A DNA stretch of 64,000 bases, taken from Methylobacterium nodulans ORS 2060. GTDB taxonomy: Bacteria > Pseudomonadota > Alphaproteobacteria > Rhizobiales > Beijerinckiaceae. Within the stretch, counting starts at the first letter, position 1. Each line of letters opens with the position of its first letter. Positions 1 through 7,997 of this stretch are shown in pieces. The notes beneath the pieces were generated by a model. It had not been told where the DNA came from. It ran no database searches and saw only the letters and a program-made list of their open reading frames with translations. The stretch covers positions 1,142,501-1,206,500 of the forward strand of contig NC_011894.1 of NCBI RefSeq assembly GCF_000022085.1. Direction: 5' to 3'. Position numbers and translations under genes: made by a program.

Positions 1-933
1 GCGATCGGCATGGTCCAGCCCGGCCTCACGCCCCAGCACCAACAGGGCGGTGGCCGCCGCGTCGGCGATCATGCAGCTCGGGTGCAGGACCGTGACCGCG
101 AGCAGGTCGTTGGTGCGCGGCCGGCCCGTCCGGGGATCGAGGGTATGGCCGTGGCGCTCCGCCCCGCAGGCGAGGACGCGCCGGTAGTCGCCCGATGTGG
201 CCACGCTCAGTCCATGCAGGGCGACGATCGTCTCCGCCGACGCCGTCAGCGGGTCCTCCAGCCCGACCCACCAGGGCTGGCGGTCCGGCTTGACCCCTGT
301 CCCGCGCAGCTCGCCCCCGATCTCGGCGAGATGGCTCGCCAGACCCCGCCCGCCGAGCGCCTCCGAGAGGGCGTCGACGGCGTAGCCTTTGGCGATCGAG
401 GAGAGATCCAGCTGCACGCCCCCGGGCTGGAAGGCCGCCTCTCCGGCGGGGTCGAGCCGCACGCGCGACCAGCCGCTGCGTGCCTGCGCGGCCGCGATCG
501 CGGCCGGGCCGGGCCTCTGCAAGATCGGCCCGGACGGCCCGAAGCCCCACAGATCCGCCAGGGCGCCGATCGTCGGGTCGTAGGCGCCCTGCGTCCGTCG
601 CGCGAGGTCGAGCCCGACGCCGAGCACCGCGTGCAGACGCCGCGGCAGCCGGACCCAGCTCCCGGCCGGCGCTCGGTTGAAGCGGGAGAGGTCCGAATCC
701 GGCCGCCATTGGCTCATCTCGCGGTCGATGCCGTCGAGCAGCCGCGCGAGATCGGCCGCAAGCCCGTCCGTCCGGCACCCGGCCGGAACCACGGCCTTCA
801 CCGACCAGGTCGTGCCCATGGTCTCGCCGGACCACTCGGCCAGGGTGCCGTCCTGCAGGGCGCGGCCGATGGCCGGCACCGCGCAGGGGATCAGGACGCG
901 CCGCACCGCTCTCGATCCTCGATCGTGCCGCAT
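1..933 (-). CDS. apbE: FAD:protein FMN transferase (ApbE), 3' end beyond window
   Basis: ApbE-family enzyme that covalently attaches FMN, taken from FAD, to a threonine or serine of an exported target protein. Visible family features are the N-terminal GETMGTTWSV segment, the DREMSQWRPDSDLSRFN region, and a VQLDLSSIAKGYAVD segment that is the family core. The GRPRTNDLLAVTV and MIADAAATALLVLG segments correspond to the metal- and FAD-binding half. The gene continues past base 1, so about 311 residues are seen. The start at 933 (ATG) lies directly after a repeat element and has no ribosome binding site. GTG at 906, preceded by GAGG and GAGAG, is a credible alternative. The likely substrate is the DUF2271 protein encoded at 1922-2428. 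Confidence 0.9.
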   Translation of the reverse strand, partial: MRHDRGSRAVRRVLIPCAVPAIGRALQDGTLAEWSGETMGTTWSVKAVVPAGCRTDGLAADLARLLDGIDREMSQWRPDSDLSRFNRAPAGSWVRLPRRLHAVLGVGLDLARRTQGAYDPTIGALADLWGFGPSGPILQRPGPAAIAAAQARSGWSRVRLDPAGEAAFQPGGVQLDLSSIAKGYAVDALSEALGGRGLASHLAEIGGELRGTGVKPDRQPWWVGLEDPLTASAETIVALHGLSVATSGDYRRVLACGAERHGHTLDPRTGRPRTNDLLAVTVLHPSCMIADAAATALLVLGREAGLDHADR

Positions 934-939
934 GGCCGG

Positions 940-976
940 CGACGAACCGGTATCCACTTCGTCGGACAATGCTCTA
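940..976 (-). repeat. CTAGAGC-type palindromic intergenic repeat, copy 1
   Basis: Imperfect palindrome read on the minus strand, with a CTAGAGCATT edge, a centre like CCGACGAAGTGGATACCGG and a TTCGTCG return arm. Closely similar copies lie at 11135-11172 and 30553-30599, with a degenerate copy at 60561-60608. The TAG stop codon of the upstream DUF4198 gene is formed by the repeat edge, and apbE begins immediately after the other edge. Confidence 0.8.
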
Positions 977-1795
977 GGGCGGCAGGACTTCCAGCGTGGC
1001 GTTGTAGGTCGCCCGCCGTCGGGCATTCGGCAGCGTGGCCTTGGCGTCCTGCACGGAGGCGCTGAGCCAGTACATGCCGGGCGCCGGCCAGATCACCGCG
1101 AAGCTGCCGTCGGCTCCGGTGCGCAGCCTGATCTCGTTCAGCTTGTCGCGGTAGCGGATCCCGCCCGGCACCGCCTCGACCTCGACATCGGCCGCCGGCT
1201 TGCCGTCGAGCAGCAGGACGAACCGGGCCTCCTCGCCCGAGACGAGGCTGTTCGGATGCGTCACCGGACGCAGGGCCAGTCCCGTCGTGCCGGGCTCCAG
1301 GGCGGCCTCGCTCGGCTTGCCGGCCGTGACGAACACCTCCGTGCGCTGCTGCGATTGCGTCACCTGCAGCCCCTCCGCCTCGCGCGGCACCTCCTTGTCG
1401 AGGTTCTCCGGGGCGCCGCGCCAGCGCTTCGGCTCGCCGTTCAGCTTGTAGCTGGCGAACACGGCCGACTGGACCACGCTCGCCCTGTAGGTGCCGGGCT
1501 TGTCGAGATGCAGGTCGAAGGTGCTGCGGTACTTGCCGGTGTTGCCGTTCTGGGCCGGCACCGGCTTGCCGTCCGGGCCTGTCACCGTGAGCCCGTCGAG
1601 CCGCATCGGAAAATGTTCGAAGTAGAACAGGTCGTTCGAGATCGCGGCGTCGACCGTGACCCAGGCATCGTCGCCCGACAGCACGGTGGCGGAGGGCAGC
1701 ATCCAGGCCCTGTGGGCCTCGGCCGGCCCGGACAGGGGCGAGGCGGCGAGAGCGAGCGCCGCGAGGGCGGCGCGGCGGGAGCGGGGCAGGGGCAT
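974..1795 (-). CDS. DUF4198 periplasmic protein, iron-module component
   Basis: Exported protein of 273 residues. The start chosen (ATG at 1795) gives a clear signal peptide: positive MPLPRSRRAAL, a hydrophobic alanine/leucine core and an AEA cleavage region followed by HRAWMLPS. The mature protein starts with the His-Arg-Ala-Trp signature seen in DUF4198 proteins and has two beta-rich halves, the second resembling a carboxypeptidase-regulatory or Ig-like fold. DUF4198 proteins are commonly found beside metal-uptake receptors and PepSY/DUF2271 genes. Here the gene sits between DUF2271 and apbE in what looks like one transcription unit. Its precise role is unknown; binding of metal or receptor partners in the periplasm is inference. 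Confidence 0.8.
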   Translation of the reverse strand: MPLPRSRRAALAALALAASPLSGPAEAHRAWMLPSATVLSGDDAWVTVDAAISNDLFYFEHFPMRLDGLTVTGPDGKPVPAQNGNTGKYRSTFDLHLDKPGTYRASVVQSAVFASYKLNGEPKRWRGAPENLDKEVPREAEGLQVTQSQQRTEVFVTAGKPSEAALEPGTTGLALRPVTHPNSLVSGEEARFVLLLDGKPAADVEVEAVPGGIRYRDKLNEIRLRTGADGSFAVIWPAPGMYWLSASVQDAKATLPNARRRATYNATLEVLPP

Positions 1796-1921
1796 GACGG
1801 GCCTCGTCGGTCGAGAGCATGGTCCGCCGGAGCGGAGACCGGCCGGTCGGACCATGCGGGGACAATCAGGCGATGGGAGAGGCGTCCGGTCCGGCCGGAG
1901 CAGACACGGCCCGGGCCGGGA

Positions 1922-2428
1922 TCAGGGGGTGAGCGTGACGGAAACGCGGCCGAGTTCCTCCGCGCCGCGCGTCTCCCGGGTCTGAGGCTCGGGGGCGGGC
2001 CAGGTGAGCGGCAGGCGCACGACCTCCCGCCCGCCCACCTCCCGAGCGGCCTCGACCACGAGCTGATAGGTGCCGGGTTCGAGGCTCTTCAGCGGGGCCG
2101 CGTCGCCCGAAAAGCGCAGCGCATGCTCCCCGGCGGGCTTCGTCGCGCCGCTGACACCGTCCACCGGCATGTCGAGCTCGCGGCCGATGCGGCGCCACCA
2201 TTGCCGCATGTCCTTCAGCCACTTGGTGCCCTCGCGCCCAGGCTTGGCAATGTCGTACCAGACGGCGAGGTTGGCCGCGACGCTCTGGTCCGGCCGCTCG
2301 ATCCAGACCGCCACGTAGGGCCGGTGGTACTCGGCCACGTCCAGCCGCGGGACCTGCAGGCTGATGCTCAGCTCGGCCGCTCCGGCCGGCGCCGTCAGGA
2401 GGGTGGAGAACAGGGCGGTGGCGCGCAT
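1922..2428 (-). CDS. DUF2271 exported flavoprotein candidate (ApbE target)
   Basis: Small exported protein of 168 residues with a short signal peptide ending AGAA. ATG at 2428 was chosen because upstream codons lack signal-peptide character and run into the PepSY gene. Residues 90-96 read DGVSGAT (bases 2141-2161), matching the ApbE flavinylation motif, so Thr96 is the predicted FMN attachment site. The rest (VAVWIERPDQ, LAVWYDI, LKDMRQWWRRIG) fits the DUF2271 family. It lies 16 bases after the PepSY gene and upstream of DUF4198 and apbE. Inferred role: periplasmic one-electron carrier receiving electrons through PepSY and delivering them to ferric iron or a ferric siderophore. Motif identity is seen directly; flavinylation itself is predicted. 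Confidence 0.85.
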   Translation of the reverse strand: MRATALFSTLLTAPAGAAELSISLQVPRLDVAEYHRPYVAVWIERPDQSVAANLAVWYDIAKPGREGTKWLKDMRQWWRRIGRELDMPVDGVSGATKPAGEHALRFSGDAAPLKSLEPGTYQLVVEAAREVGGREVVRLPLTWPAPEPQTRETRGAEELGRVSVTLTP

Positions 2429-2444
2429 GCGCACGGGGCAGACC

Positions 2445-3122
2445 TCAGGCATGGATGAACAGGAGGGCGATGAGGAGCGGGGCTGCGAGGCCGAGCCCCA
2501 CCATCGGCCAGGTCGCCGGGCGGCGGCCGGCATGGAACCACAGCAGCACCAGCCCGGTCAGGCAGAACACCAGGCAGGCCGCCGCGAACCCGTCGATGAA
2601 CCACGACCAGGCGGGGCCGGTGTGGCGGCCCTTGTGCAGGTCGTTGAGATAGGCAATCCAGCCGCGGCCGGTCACTTCGTGCAGCACGCTGCCGTCCCTG
2701 CGCGCGAGGCTGACCCAGGCGTCGCCCCCCGGGCGCGGCAGGGCGACGTAGATCTCGTCGGCCGAGAACTCGGCCTCTCGCGGCCCCGCCGGGATGCCGA
2801 GCTGCCGGTTCAGCCAATCCGCCACGGCGGGCGGCAGCGGGCCGCGCCCGCGCGCCGGCAGGGCTTGCACCAGCGGGACCAGATCGCCCGGCAGCAGCGC
2901 CTCGCGGGTCGCGACCTTCGCGCGGGCCTCCAGCTGCGCGGCGTGGTTCAGCGTGAGGCCGGTGCCTGCGAACAGCAGCATGCCGACGAGGCACAGAGCC
3001 GAGCTGACCCAGTGCCAGGCATAGAGCTGCTTCAGCCAGAAGGCGCGCCGCGTCCGGGCGCGCCGGCGGGCATCCTCGGCGGCCGCGGCGGGATCGTGGA
3101 CGCGCAAGAGCACCCCGCTCAC
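2445..3122 (-). CDS. PepSY-associated transmembrane protein
   Basis: Membrane protein of 225 residues in the PepSY-associated TM helix family. After a cationic N-terminus ([11 protein letters not shown]) there is a helix around residues 36-58. A periplasmic segment of roughly 115 residues follows, containing [16 protein letters not shown], whose histidines are typical of this family. Two more helices lie near residues 170-192 and 203-223. Proteins of this type are proposed to pass electrons across the inner membrane to flavinylated or metal-reducing partners. The start is GTG at 3122, overlapping the piuC stop by four bases (GTGA), which indicates translational coupling. The gene is followed closely by the DUF2271 protein. 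Confidence 0.8.
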   Translation of the reverse strand: MSGVLLRVHDPAAAAEDARRRARTRRAFWLKQLYAWHWVSSALCLVGMLLFAGTGLTLNHAAQLEARAKVATREALLPGDLVPLVQALPARGRGPLPPAVADWLNRQLGIPAGPREAEFSADEIYVALPRPGGDAWVSLARRDGSVLHEVTGRGWIAYLNDLHKGRHTGPAWSWFIDGFAAACLVFCLTGLVLLWFHAGRRPATWPMVGLGLAAPLLIALLFIHA

Positions 3123-3802
3123 ATCTCGGCCCAGCGGCGCAGCAGGTTGTGGTAGCAGCTCGTCAGGGCGATGGCCGCCGGATCGTCGTCCGAGAGCTTC
3201 CGCCGCACGCCCGTGATGCCCTGGTCCAGGTCGAACAGCAGCGCGCGCCGGCCGTCATCCTTGACCATGGACTGGGACCAGAAGAACGCCGACCAGCGGC
3301 TGCCGCGGGTGATCGGCTCGACCCGGTGCAGGCTGGTGGCCGGATACACGATCATGTCGCCCGCCGGCAGCTTCACGGCGTGGCTCCCGAACGTGTCCTC
3401 GATCACCAGCTCGCCGCCCTCGTAGGCGTCCGGGTCGGTCAGGAACAGCGTGGTCGAGACGTCCGCGCGCAGGCGCATCCCGGCCCCGGGGATCGCCCGC
3501 ACGGCCCCGTCGACGTGATTGCGGAAGCTCATGCCCACATCGTAGCGGTTGAACAGCGGCGGCAGCACGCGCAGCGGCAGGGCGGCCGCATTGAACAGCG
3601 GGCTGCGCCCGAGCGCCCGCAGGATCAGCTCGCCGAGTTCCCGGGCGGTGTCGGAATCCTCGGGGATCTGAAGGTTGTGCTTCGCCCGCGCCGCCTGCTG
3701 CCCGGCAGTGGCGCGGCCGTCGATCCACTCCCCCGCCTCCAGGCGTGCGCGGCAAAGCGCGATCTCGGCGGGGGTCAGCACGTTCGGGACGTGAACCAGC
3801 AC
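3119..3802 (-). CDS. piuC: Fe(II)/2-oxoglutarate-dependent hydroxylase, PiuC/YbiX family
   Basis: PKHD-type hydroxylase of 227 residues, the usual length for PiuC/YbiX. The iron triad is visible as His96 and Asp98 in NHVDGA and His159 in LHRVEP, with Arg169 (RGSRW) positioned to bind 2-oxoglutarate. These positions nearly coincide with those of the E. coli homologue. The start is GTG at 3802, preceded by GGAGG at good spacing. The gene lies 21 bases after the stop of the TonB receptor, the conserved arrangement for piuA-piuC and fiu-ybiX loci that are induced by iron starvation. The substrate is not established in the family. A role in handling a catecholate siderophore is inferred from the neighbour. 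Confidence 0.93.
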   Translation of the reverse strand: MLVHVPNVLTPAEIALCRARLEAGEWIDGRATAGQQAARAKHNLQIPEDSDTARELGELILRALGRSPLFNAAALPLRVLPPLFNRYDVGMSFRNHVDGAVRAIPGAGMRLRADVSTTLFLTDPDAYEGGELVIEDTFGSHAVKLPAGDMIVYPATSLHRVEPITRGSRWSAFFWSQSMVKDDGRRALLFDLDQGITGVRRKLSDDDPAAIALTSCYHNLLRRWAEM

Positions 3803-3823
3803 GCGGCGATCCTCCGTCCGGCC

Positions 3824-6070
3824 TCAGAACCGGGTGCCGAGGCTCACCAGCACCGTGCGGCCGGAGAGCGGCACAGCGCGGCTCGAGAAGGCGGCGCCGT
3901 AATTCAGCGCGTCGGTGAGGTTGTAGACGTTGACCGCGACCCGGTAGCCGTCGTGCTCGTAGGAGATCAGCCCGTCGAGGGAGAAACTGCCGGGGATGCG
4001 GGTGATGTTGTCGGCGCCCGGGAAGTAGCCGTCATCCCAGAATACGCCGCCGCCGATGAGGAACCGCCCGGGAAGCTGGAGGGCGGGCGCGAGATTGTAG
4101 GTCGTGAAGGCCGACACCGCGTTCTCGGGCGTGAAGGGCGTGCGATTGCCGATGACCGGATCACCCGAGGCGGTGATGCGCCCGTCGAGGTGGGTATAGC
4201 CGAACTGAACGTGCCAGTGTTCCGTCAGGCTGCCGGTCAGCCCGAGCTCGAAGCCGTTGACGAGCCGCGCGTCGTAGGCGTCGAGCGACCCGAGGATCAG
4301 CGCCCCGGTCACCGGATCGACGTCGATCGAGTTCGTCTTCTCCACCCGGAACGCCGCGGCCGAGAAGCCGAGGCGCCCGTCGAGGAAGCTCATCTTGGTG
4401 CCGACCTCGTAGAGGTTCGTGCGCTCCGGCTTCTGGCTGACGATGCTGGAGGGAAGCTCGATATTGGTCGATTGCGTGACGAAGGCGCCGGCCGGCGTCG
4501 TGGCGTGCGACCACGACGCGTAGACGGTCACGTCCTTGTTCGGTTCGAGGATGAGGGCGACCTTGGGGCTGGCGAAGCCGGTCCGGCTCTCGCGCCAGGC
4601 GCCGAACTCCCCGGCGGGGACGCCTGCGGCCGCCGCGCTCGTGCGGTAGCGGGCCGTGTAGTCGTCGTAGCGGATTCCGGCCAGGATCGACAGCTGGGGC
4701 GCGAACCAGATCCGGTCCGAGCCGAACACGCCGATGTTGCTGCCCGTGCTCTCCCGGCGCCCGAGGGGGTTGCGCGCGAAGCTGAAGCCCGCATTGTCGA
4801 AGAGGGGCGTGCGGATCTGCTGGTTGGGGCGGGTGATCGTCAGGCCCTGGCGCTCATCCGCCTGATAGAAGTAGTCGATGCCGGCCACGACCTCGTGGCG
4901 CAGGGCCCCGGTCTCGAACCGCGCGACGGCGGTCGTGACGTTCTGGGCGCCCCAGGCGTCCTGGAGAAAGCTCAGGCCGCCGCCCGCGCTGTAGCCGACG
5001 AATGGGTTGCCGCCCTGCAGGAAGCCGAGCACGCAGCTGCTCGTCCGGCATACCGGCGCGGTCGACGAGAAGTCGCGGGTGTAGAAGGCGATGCGGGAAT
5101 CGTTGGTGACGGTCAGCCAATCGTTGACCTGCCACTTCATCAGCGAGGTGAGCAGGTCGGCATTGGCCCGGTCCATGTCGCTCGCCCGGGCGTAGGCTGT
5201 GCTGCGCCGCAGCCCCAACTCGGTCGCCGGCACCGCCCGGCTCGTGCCGGGGAGCAGAATCGTCGGGACGCCGAAATCGGGCGTCCGGTCCGTGTACTGG
5301 TGCGCGTAGTTCAGGAACCACGTCGTGTCCGTGCCGAGGCCGAAGCCGAGGGAGGCGGCCGCGCCCCAACGGTCGCTCTTGATGTTGTCACGGTCGGCGA
5401 CGTCCTGCCGGTGCACCATCGCGTTCAGCCGGACCGCGGTGGTCTCGTCGATCCGGCGGTTGACGTCGAGCGTGGAGCGTCCGAGCGGCCCGCTGCCGAA
5501 CGCCCCCTCGACCTCGGTGAAGTCCGCCAGGGAGGCTCGCTTCGACACGATGTTGATGGCGCCGCCGACGGTGCCGAGGCCGAAGGTCTCCGATGACGGA
5601 CCCTTGATGACGACGACGTCGCTGATGTTGAAGCTGTCGCGGACGTAGACGCCGAAGTCGCGCAACCCGTCGAGATAGATGTCGTTCTTGGCCTGGAAGC
5701 CGCGGATGCGGAACTGGTCGCCGTTGAGGCCACCATTGCCCTCGCCGGCCGAGACGGTGATGCCCGGAACGTTGCGCAGGGCCTGTTCCAGGGTGGTGGC
5801 CTGCTGCTGGCGAATGACCTCGCCGGGCACGACCGTGATGGCCTGGGGCGTATCCTGGACGCGCCCGGGCAGGCGCGACAGGCCGGTGCTCTCGTTGAGC
5901 GTGTTCGCCTGGCCCACGGCCCGGATGCCCGCGATGTCGATGGTGGAGAGCTCGACCGTGTCGGCCTCCTGAGCCGCGGCACCGCTCGCGAAGCTGCCCA
6001 GGGAGGCCGCGAGGCTCACGCCCAACGCCGCATTTGACCCAGCCTCGAACACGGAACCGCGCGCGCTCAT
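3824..6070 (-). CDS. TonB-dependent siderophore receptor (PiuA/Fiu-like)
   Basis: Outer-membrane receptor of 748 residues. ATG at 6070 has TGAGG about six bases upstream and opens a signal peptide ending near SGAAAQEA. The plug domain is clear: VQDTPQAITVVPGEVIRQQ, then LRNVPGITVSAGEG, FRIRGFQAKNDIYLDGLRD and IKGPSSETFG. The long beta-barrel ends in a terminal phenylalanine (SLGTRF), the usual outer-membrane insertion signal. The plug sequence is of the siderophore-receptor subclass (TIGR01783-like). With PiuC directly downstream, a catecholate siderophore is the best guess for substrate. No TonB-ExbBD or ABC importer lies in the window. Confidence 0.92.
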   Translation of the reverse strand: MSARGSVFEAGSNAALGVSLAASLGSFASGAAAQEADTVELSTIDIAGIRAVGQANTLNESTGLSRLPGRVQDTPQAITVVPGEVIRQQQATTLEQALRNVPGITVSAGEGNGGLNGDQFRIRGFQAKNDIYLDGLRDFGVYVRDSFNISDVVVIKGPSSETFGLGTVGGAINIVSKRASLADFTEVEGAFGSGPLGRSTLDVNRRIDETTAVRLNAMVHRQDVADRDNIKSDRWGAAASLGFGLGTDTTWFLNYAHQYTDRTPDFGVPTILLPGTSRAVPATELGLRRSTAYARASDMDRANADLLTSLMKWQVNDWLTVTNDSRIAFYTRDFSSTAPVCRTSSCVLGFLQGGNPFVGYSAGGGLSFLQDAWGAQNVTTAVARFETGALRHEVVAGIDYFYQADERQGLTITRPNQQIRTPLFDNAGFSFARNPLGRRESTGSNIGVFGSDRIWFAPQLSILAGIRYDDYTARYRTSAAAAGVPAGEFGAWRESRTGFASPKVALILEPNKDVTVYASWSHATTPAGAFVTQSTNIELPSSIVSQKPERTNLYEVGTKMSFLDGRLGFSAAAFRVEKTNSIDVDPVTGALILGSLDAYDARLVNGFELGLTGSLTEHWHVQFGYTHLDGRITASGDPVIGNRTPFTPENAVSAFTTYNLAPALQLPGRFLIGGGVFWDDGYFPGADNITRIPGSFSLDGLISYEHDGYRVAVNVYNLTDALNYGAAFSSRAVPLSGRTVLVSLGTRF

Positions 6071-6076
6071 CGTCAT

Positions 6077-6246
6077 CCTCAAAAACCAGCTACAATGCAG
6101 CCCTATCAACATTGTCGTTGCCGTTGCAATCAAAAACTTTGCTTGCTTCTCAGTCTTTCATTGTACCTATTCTAGTTTGTGTTCTGTAGCTTGACTTGCA
6201 AGCGTTCGGCTTTTTTGAGATGGTCTCTACGGAACCCACTATCGAG
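6077..6246. promoter_or_regulatory. Divergent, AT-rich control region of receptor and Sel1 gene
   Basis: This stretch is strikingly AT-rich for the window and separates the receptor (minus) from the Sel1-repeat gene (plus), so it must hold at least one promoter. An imperfect CTAGAATAGGTACAATG element near 6155-6175 on the minus strand vaguely resembles alphaproteobacterial Irr/iron-control elements, but the match is weak. I claim only a promoter-containing region with likely iron regulation inferred from the genes. Confidence 0.35.
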
Positions 6247-6321
6247 ATGAAGCGTCGTGAGTCCGCAAACCCGGTCCCACCCCCGTGTCGTCCTCACCCG
6301 AGCCGGCGGAACGACAGGCGC

Positions 6322-7308
6322 ATGACGCGGGCGACAGGCCGGCCGGGCGCAGCCCGGCGGGAGCCTCCGTCGCTGGAGCGCCTGCGTCGCCTCGATGCCG
6401 CCGAGTGGGCGAGGATCCTGGACGCGGATGGCGACGAGGCGGTGGCCTGGATCCGTCTGGCCGCCGAGCACGGGTTCAAGGCCGCCCAGGTCGTGCTCGG
6501 GCAGATGCATCTCGATGGCCGTCTTGTGCCCCGCGACCTGGGCGCGGCCTATGGCTGGTTCAGCCGCGCCGCTCGCATCGGCAGCATCGAGGCCGTCAAC
6601 ATGGTGGGGCGCTGCCACGAGCTGGGATGGGGCGTTCCGGTCGACCACGCCCAGGCCCTGATCCATTTCCGCAAGGCCGCCGCCGCGGGCCATGCCTGGG
6701 GGCAGTACAATGTCGGCACGCTGCTGCTCTACGGGAATGGGGTTCGGCGCGATCACCGCGAAGCCTATGCGTGGTTCCGCCGCGCCGCCGCGCAGGGTCA
6801 CGCCAAGGCGATGGGCATGCTCGGACGCTTCCACGAGGAAGGCTGGGCCCAGCCGATCGACCGCACGGCCGCGCTGACCTGGTACCGCCGGGCGGCCGAG
6901 GGCGGGGATTGCTGGGCGCAGTTCAATCTCGGCCGGCTTCTCGTCGAGGGCGGCAGGACCGGCGAGGCGCTGCCGTGGTTCGCGCGCGCCGTCGAGGGCG
7001 GCAGTGCGAATTGCCTGAGGCTGATCGGCCCGCTCCTGCTCGCGCGCCGGGACGCGCGGTTCCGGAGCCTGGGCTTGCGCGCCCTCGAACGCTGCGCCGC
7101 CGCATCGCCCGATGCGGGAGGGCCGGACAGGCCGCCCGGGCCGCGCGTCCGGCCGGCCCTGCTCGCCGCCCGGATCAGGACCCTGGCGGCGTGCCTTGTC
7201 CTGCTCGGTCTCGGCCGTTTCGTGCTCGCCGGAGGCGATCGCGGACCCGCCGGTCAGCGCCCCTCGTCGAAGACCTGTGCCAGCTCCGCCTCGCCGAGGA
7301 TCCGGTAG
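6322..7308 (+). CDS. Sel1-repeat (SLR) protein beside siderophore receptor
   Basis: Protein of 328 residues built mostly of Sel1-like tetratricopeptide repeats. At least five 36-residue units are visible, with signatures such as AAQVVLGQMHLDG, WGQYNVGTLLLYGNGV, AMGMLGRFHEEGW and WAQFNLGRLLVEGG. A hydrophobic segment near the C-terminus (LAACLVLLGLGRFVL) may be a membrane anchor. ATG at 6322 was chosen as the last start before the repeats; ATG at 6247 is possible. Sel1/TPR genes occur next to piuA-piuC in other proteobacteria (the PA4514-PA4516 region of Pseudomonas aeruginosa), so its position supports a role in the same iron-starvation response. The last 55 bases overlap the convergent rsuA gene. 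Biochemical role unknown; Sel1 repeats usually mediate protein-protein contacts. Confidence 0.85.
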   Translation: MTRATGRPGAARREPPSLERLRRLDAAEWARILDADGDEAVAWIRLAAEHGFKAAQVVLGQMHLDGRLVPRDLGAAYGWFSRAARIGSIEAVNMVGRCHELGWGVPVDHAQALIHFRKAAAAGHAWGQYNVGTLLLYGNGVRRDHREAYAWFRRAAAQGHAKAMGMLGRFHEEGWAQPIDRTAALTWYRRAAEGGDCWAQFNLGRLLVEGGRTGEALPWFARAVEGGSANCLRLIGPLLLARRDARFRSLGLRALERCAAASPDAGGPDRPPGPRVRPALLAARIRTLAACLVLLGLGRFVLAGGDRGPAGQRPSSKTCASSASPRIR

Positions 7309-7997
7309 GCGCCCGGGGCGAGGTCGGCCGGCAGGTCCAGCCGCCCGACCCGGTCGCGGTGCAGGGCCGTCACGTGATTGCCGACCGCCGCGAACATCCG
7401 GCGGACCTGGTGGTAGCGGCCCTCGGTGAGCGTCACGCTCGCCCGCGTCGGGCCCTCCGCCACGAGCTCCACGGGAAGCAGCGGCTTGTCCTCCCCCTCC
7501 AGCATCAGCGTGCCGGAGGCGAAGAGCGCGCCCTCATCCCCGGCGAGCGGCCGGGCGAGCTCCACCCGGTAGCGCTTCGCCACCTTGGCCTTCGGCGAGA
7601 TGATGCGGTGGAGGAGCGCGCCGTCATCGGTGAGCAGCAGCAGGCCCGAGGTCTCCTTGTCGAGGCGGCCGACCGTGGAGAGGGGCGGGTCCCGGCGGCG
7701 CCAGCGCTCGGGCAGGAGCCCGTACACGAGGGGACCGGCCTCCTTGTGCGAGCAGGTGACGCCGGTCGGCTTGTGCAGCATCAGCACGAGGCCGGGCGGC
7801 GGGTCGAGGGCCACGCCGCCGACGGTGAGCCGCTCGGGCAGGTCCCGCGTCACCGGGATGCGTTCGTCCGCGGCGCGCAAGCGCGCGCCGTCGAGGATGA
7901 TCGCCCCCGCCCGCGCGAGGGCCTGGATCTCCCGGCGCGAGCCATAGCCGAGATTGGCCAGGAGCCTGTCGAGGCGAAAGGTGGGGACGCGGCTCAT
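7254..7997 (-). CDS. rsuA: 16S rRNA pseudouridine synthase, RsuA/RluB family
   Basis: Enzyme of 247 residues that isomerises a uridine in rRNA. An N-terminal S4 RNA-binding domain (FRLDRLLANLGYGSRREIQ) precedes the catalytic domain. That domain has the VGRLDKETSGLLLLTDDG motif with the catalytic aspartate and the later EGRYHQVRRMFAAVGN segment, which is characteristic of the RsuA/RluB/E/F group. Length is standard. The start ATG at 7997 overlaps the stop of the preceding methyltransferase gene by four bases, so the two rRNA-modification genes are coupled. RsuA (position 516) is the likely assignment, but the related RluE cannot be excluded. Confidence 0.88.
   Translation of the reverse strand: MSRVPTFRLDRLLANLGYGSRREIQALARAGAIILDGARLRAADERIPVTRDLPERLTVGGVALDPPPGLVLMLHKPTGVTCSHKEAGPLVYGLLPERWRRRDPPLSTVGRLDKETSGLLLLTDDGALLHRIISPKAKVAKRYRVELARPLAGDEGALFASGTLMLEGEDKPLLPVELVAEGPTRASVTLTEGRYHQVRRMFAAVGNHVTALHRDRVGRLDLPADLAPGAYRILGEAELAQVFDEGR

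Noticed and set aside
3149..5596. 815-codon plus-strand frame opposite the siderophore receptor
   Set aside because: The receptor on the minus strand is certain from its plug and terminal phenylalanine; the plus frame is a shadow.
6155..6175. Irr/iron-control element upstream of the receptor
   Set aside because: Only a partial match to the consensus; kept as part of a general promoter region rather than claimed as a site.
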